Below are positions 58,931 through 64,000 of a stretch of 64,000 nucleotides of DNA, piece after piece. Under the pieces are notes generated by a model that saw only the letters and a program-made list of their open reading frames with translations, was not told the DNA's origin and made no database searches. Numbering within the stretch: position 1 is the first letter of the stretch; each line of letters begins with the position of its first letter. The position numbers were made by a program, and so were the translations under genes. The DNA comes from Siphonodentalium dalli (taxonomy: Eukaryota > Mollusca > Scaphopoda > Gadilida > Siphonodentaliidae): contig CP136063.1 in the NCBI GenBank assembly GCA_032622095.1, positions 210,908,355-210,972,354 of the forward strand, written 5' to 3'.

Positions 58931-59689
58931 CGCCATTGCAAACGGCAAAATTTACTGAACAACCGCAGACTGAAATGCACGAATCTGCACCATCAGATTA
59001 GGACACCGATGTAATCATGCGGCAGCGTTAACTGTTTTTTATGCGATTGGCCCATATCGCACACGTGCAAGAGCTCATTGCCTATAGTGTGTTCTGATTC
59101 ACCGAAATGAGTGTCGTATCGCCTGGGATGCTGCACCGTAAATGCCGCGTGGAGGGGCCTTTATCATGCAATGGTATTGGTAGCAATGCCAATTATATTT
59201 TCACTGATAGTTTTTTGTGTCTGCTGTAAAATTTGCACACCACACGGTATGTGTGAGAACATTGTAGGGGGATGTTTGATGAGGGGAAATGTTGTGGGGG
59301 GGATGTTGTGGGGGGACTGAAGTACAAACCTTGTCAGCAACATCGCCTACATAGAGAGAGGCATTAACTGTCATGGCAACAACACACCTCAAAATACTGA
59401 TCACAACAACAATCATAACCTGTAATTAAAATAGAAGATTCAAGATTTTATTAAAGAGAGACTGTATGCCAATTTCAATAAATTCCTGGTTATAACAACA
59501 ATCTATTATCAATAGTATATAGAAGAATAATTAATCTGAATCGAAGATGTCTTTTGTAAATGTTAACTTAAAATCAAATTTAACAATTTAATATAAATTT
59601 ACTTTAATATCCGGTGTAATAAACCGTGAACATGTTGTTTTTGTTGAGTTATCGACGTGTTTTTGTCATTTAGATTGTAGTAAAAAGTT
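58931..59689. other. Intergenic, nothing recognised
   Basis: G-rich stretch at 59265-59315 (gtggggggg motifs); no element or gene assigned. Confidence 0.35.
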
Positions 59690-59982
59690 TATTATTTTCA
59701 ATGGAGGGGGAATAACTCTGTATCTTAAAGATAGAGTTATTCCCCTTCCATTGAAATTGCATCTTTAGTTTGAATTCTGTTTCATTCTGGGAGCCAAAAT
59801 GTGGCGAATATCTCTCTGATTTCAGCTGTTTTCTATTTCCCTATCGGCATCTTCTGAGACACAGATGTTTCAAATGGTGATTAATTATAGTATTTTAATC
59901 ATATGTTATGGCCTAGATTGTTATTAAAACCGTATATTTGAGTCACCATAAAAAAAAAAAATCGAAAATTAAGTGGGTCTTT
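59690..59982. mobile_element. Family H fragment with local palindrome
   Basis: Right end cgaaaattaagtgggtcttt matches H. The left side has ttcaatggagggggaataac and its inverted copy gttattccccttccattgaa, so part of the interior was duplicated in inverse. Confidence 0.6.
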
Positions 59983-60204
59983 ACCAAACCATAAAAGCAG
60001 CAAATATATGTCTGTCTGTGGACTTTAGTTTCACTTACCAAACCATAAAAAGCAGCAAATATATGGCTGTTTGTGGACTTTAGTTTGCCAAAAGCAGTTC
60101 TCCCATTCCACATGAGAAAGCAGAGAAACAAGACATTTGGAATAAGAATAATAAGATCCCATATCCGTACTCTGAAAGAAAAGAAAACGTATACAGCTGT
60201 CGCC

Positions 60205-60617
60205 CGCGGTTGAGACAAATAGTGTGTCTGACATTTGCAGAATGAGGTCCCCAGCAGGTGAAATTAGTGATGCTAGCATCACCAAATTCACCTCACTCTG
60301 CTTAGACCTCATCTTCTGGGAAGTACCTCCAGTCTCAAATTAACATTGTTTTTAGTTACTTTTACCCTTCTTGGAAGTTTCTATATCCCCTATAGTTTTG
60401 CAGAAGATTAAATGCATAATCAAGGTGACAACTTCAGCTGGGGAACTTCAATCTGACCCAAGGTCTCCCGTAGCAGTTGAGGCCTAAGCAGAATGAGGTT
60501 CCCAGGGGCTGCATTTGGTGATGCTTGCCCACTGTCTGGGATAGCAGCTCTAAATTCACACTCTGGGAACCTCATTCTGCAAATGATAGACACTACATGT
60601 ATTTGCAGGCTTGTTGT
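60205..60617. mobile_element. Foldback element E, copy 6
   Basis: The first hairpin (about 60236-60302) lost its centre and part of an arm; the second (60490-60583) is complete. The core is inverted relative to copy 1. The right end runs into 'ttgcaggcttgttg'. Confidence 0.65.
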
Positions 60618-62285
60618 CAGAATGACACCCGAGAATCTTCATATGATATTCTGGTGGAGAGCGGATGTTATCCAATAACACATTCTCTGTCATTTAAACA
60701 GTTCAATGTTACATCTGTGTGTTCTTTCACAAGGAGTTTCTGTAATTTTTATATTCGTCATAGGATTTCTGTTTGAAATAAGTTACGGTCAAGACTTTGC
60801 ATTTTGCTACATGTAACTGTTGTTTAGTTACCGTCATTTTTGGAACATATGAAGTTAAGTAATGCAAATACTGTAAATCCATGCAATGTAGATCAATAAG
60901 TAATAGAAGTATGTTATCCTCATTTGCAATTTAGCAAAAACAAGATAGTCAATAACTGTTGAGTCGATCACCTGACAAAATAATACCTTCATTTCCGGTA
61001 ACCTGCCCACCCGTTCGCCGGACCACATGCCGTAAACTTCACTTTATTCTTCCAGTTTCTAGTAGTTTAAGTTGCTGATTTTAATATAATGAGTCATTAG
61101 CCTAATTAACTTGCAAATTCATGCTCACAAAACACACCAAACCGGGGTTAGAGGGCTAACAAGCATCCAAAAATGGGATAACTTCAAAACTTTAACCCAA
61201 AATAAACAAATTATTTTCGACTTTTGGGTTTGGGATATGTTTATTAACCCAATCTGATATGTTTAGGGGTGTTGATCAATAGAAATGAAATGTCTTTGGA
61301 CATTTATGACAATTGATTGTTTCATAGAAATTCTCAATAATCTGTAGTTAAATTTTCTGATAGTTAGGCGCTAAATCATGTAACCCCAGTATGAACATTT
61401 GATGAAACATTGATGATTTGTGGGAAGGGGCAGGGAGGAGAAGACTTTTTTAGCAGGTTGAACATTGTTCACATACAGGGAACTCATGCTTTAACACAAC
61501 ATGTTATTACCGGATAGCTACTTAATTCTAGATACATGTACGAATTTATATCAAGAATCTATCATACCGGTATATAATAGTCCTGACATAATTTCTACTA
61601 CTAGAATAAAGTCTATATCAGATTTATAGAGATATTGACTTGAATGTAGTATGAGCTGGTATATACAGTACGTGTCATGTATCAGATTTATAGATGTACC
61701 GTCTTACAGACTTAGTATGAGCTGGTATATACACTGTTGCTTTATTCATTAGATCATTAAGATTTAAATATCTTATTTTTTAAATTCATTTGATAGTGTC
61801 ATTATTTCAATTAGAAAATTTCCCAAATTATCCTGATACAGTACATGTATCTATATTTCCCAATTGCATGGGCCCTGAACTCTTTCCCAAAAATCCCCAA
61901 AATTATCCCTGTCAGATACTCTAGAGATGGCGTACTATGGTTCTGGTTTGGCGAAGCTTGTGTCAAATGTGGGAAAGATGGTGGTGTGGTAAAAGCTTCC
62001 CTAAGACCAAGATTCAAGAGTCACTCCAATATGCGAGATTTGAACAAAGTGCTAGGCCATTAGATAAATAAAAACTAAAATAAAAGAATATAAAATACAG
62101 TGCCTTACAAGTTCAGTACAAAATTATATCCATATAGACTATATACATATATGATGCATTGAGGGCCATAAATGCCTTGTGTGTTATAGGAATTCAAAAA
62201 TAAAATTTAACAAGCAGTCGCAGACGGCGGTATCCCCCTGCCGAAATGTGCAGTTAGGCCAAGTGCATTCTCAATAATGTTTGCG
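60618..62285. other. Intergenic, small duplications
   Basis: A 14-bp motif 'gagctggtatatac' occurs twice near 61650-61730 within a duplicated 'tcagatttatagat' context. No gene recognised. Confidence 0.4.
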
Positions 62286-62289
62286 TTCT

Positions 62290-63025
62290 CAGTATGCGCT
62301 AAACAAGAGGTGGGATTTTGTCAAAAAGCCTGGCTTGCAAACTCATTTTAGATACTGGTCATGGGAACGAATATACCAAAAATCTTTTAAATCCGTTGAC
62401 ATTTGTGGAAATTAGCCCTGTGACGTCGTCAATTTGCACCAAAAATAATAAACAAAGTCCAATAACTCTGCTGAAAATATCCGGCCGGACCTGGTTTGCG
62501 AACTCGTTCTAGATACTGGTCATGTGAATTCATATACCAAAAATCTTTTAAATCCGTTGACATTTGTGGAAATGAGCCCTGTGACGTCGTCCATTTGCAC
62601 ACAAAAAAATAAACAAAGTCCAATAACTCTGCTGAAAATATCTGGCCGGGCCTGGTTTGCGAACTCATTCTAGATACTGTTCAAGTGAACTCATATACCA
62701 AATATCTTTGAAATCCATTGAGATTTGTGGAAATGAGCCATTTGACGTTGTCTATTTGCTATTTGGTAAATTCGACAAAAATAATAAACAAAGTCCAATA
62801 ACTCCGGTAAAAATATCCGGCCGGACCTGGCTTGCGAACTCATTCTAGGTAATGGTCAGGTGAACTCATATACCACAAATCTTTGAGAGTCCATTGACAT
62901 TTGTTCAAGTTATGACTCTTACAAATTCGGGACAGATGGACGGACAGACGGAGCGGAACGATGGACAGACGGACGGAACCCATTACTATATCCCCCGCAA
63001 ATTTTAAATTTGGCGGGTGATAAAA
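62290..63025 (+). repeat. Repeat T array, four units, with hairpin tail
   Basis: Four units of about 157-172 bp with 'gcctggcttgcaaactcatt', 'tagatactggtcatg', 'atataccaaaaatctttt' and 'aaagtccaataactctgctg'. Ends with 'acggacagacgg' and a palindromic tail cccccgcaaattttaaatttggcggg. Confidence 0.7.
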
Positions 63026-63231
63026 AACAAACAATACAAGTACTGCTGGATTACTTTTTAATGTTTGGGAATATTAAGGTAATAAGTTAAACGACCACCA
63101 AACGAATGTATTATCATGAATAAATGAATGAGTTTAATGCGAAAAGCCACAAGCTAATGTGGAACATGCATCTATATCAATATTTTCCAATGTCTGTATG
63201 TCTGCCTGTTTACGAAGGTTCAGTTTTTAGG

Positions 63232-63690
63232 CCTAAAGACTGAGAAGACTGGGACTCTGAAGACCCTTAACAGTTAGCACTTGTCAAAATCACTCAAAAA
63301 CAAGTAATCCTAAACAGGGATGTAGCTCGAGGGCTGTGGGATGTTCACCTTTAAATTATCAACTGCATATGGCCTACCACCCTCCCCCATAGCCCATATC
63401 CTGTCCCACCGAACCACGGCAAACTGCCAAGTTCATACAATTCCTTGTGCACATCCACCCTTATGTTAGAATTTTACAATTGATACATGTACCTTAAGCT
63501 TTCCGATCTGTTGAAAAGTTCCAACCAGACATGCCTTTTTTTTAATGGCCGACCTCATTTAAACATATTTGAATCTCGACTACCCATGGAACCTACACAC
63601 CAAACACCATTTCTTGACAAGAGGAAACCATTTTAACAAATCTGTATCCCAGTCACCAAGGACCCTCCATGTTATATATAACATAAAAGG
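63232..63690 (+). repeat. Dispersed repeat R, copy 4 (fragmented)
   Basis: 'aaagactgagaagactggga' and later 'gacctcatttaaacatatttgaa', 'caaatctgtatcccagtcac', 'ggaccctccat'. The central part is replaced by unrelated sequence (63310-63535). Confidence 0.5.
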
Positions 63691-64000
63691 TCAGCAGACC
63701 AAAGTGTCCCCGGACAACGTGGCAAGTCGATGCCGCTTTGTTAAAGAAATTTAAAAAAATGTTGAAATGTTCTAAGTTGAAAGGGTTAATAATTCCGTAA
63801 ACAAATAATTTTCCAGTCATCTATATACATGTTGCACATCTCCAATATGTAGGTAATAATACTCTGAAGTTTCAAATATCTACGGTCAAAACTGTAGGAG
63901 GAGTTGATTACACAATGAAGGTACCCTCATACAGAAAATTATTACAAAAACATTTCAAAGTCATGTAAAGCTTGGTCTACATGGGAAATATGTACCTTGA

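Overview
This is AT-rich animal DNA with exons separated by kilobase-scale introns and dense small transposable elements. Three things suggest a mollusc, probably a bivalve: microsatellite-bearing mini-Helitrons, repeats built on 'gagttatggccct' and 'acggacggacag' motifs, and many TTAA- and TA-flanked MITEs. That placement rests on general resemblance, not on a search. A 100-base N run at 46848-46947 shows the window is an assembled scaffold.

Positions 1-21072 hold the 3' part of one plus-strand gene. I reconstruct six exons (11-79, 3843-3922, 5555-5569, 11909-11959, 14104-14400, 20486-21072). Their splice phases fit without exception and give an open frame of 365 residues ending in a natural stop. 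The protein is mostly low-complexity (Lys/Glu/Pro-rich, then acidic), with one transmembrane helix near the C terminus and a 34-residue tail. I do not recognise the family. Its five introns carry hAT-like, TTAA-type, TA-type and foldback elements.

From 21073 to 64000 I find no convincing complete gene. There are three weak exon candidates (29648-29705 minus, 35785-35840 plus, 48906-48941 plus), a cluster of three E-boxes at 57319-57359, a 28S rRNA fragment buried in nested transposons, and a LINE 3' end inside a palindrome. The rest is repeats.

Repeats are named by letter. A, B and C are TTAA-flanked elements with CCCTTT ends (piggyBac-like). D is a 213-bp TA-flanked palindrome (Tc1/mariner-like). 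E is a double-hairpin element. F carries the same hairpins as A and B but has a poly(A)-like end and a 12-bp duplication. G, H and J are other TTAA-flanked inverted-repeat elements. K, L, M and U are unclassified inverted-repeat elements. Three mini-Helitrons, two hAT-like elements and three minisatellites complete the list.

The most interesting structural signal is in the hairpins. In families A/B/F and in the sequence-unrelated family E, each element end is itself a near-perfect hairpin with a 3-nt loop, then 5 paired bases, then one conserved mismatch. The outer arm has T and the inner arm has G in both groups. Shared hairpins in different transposon 'vehicles', minisatellites grown from element ends, and several nested insertions with visible empty sites are the other points worth following.
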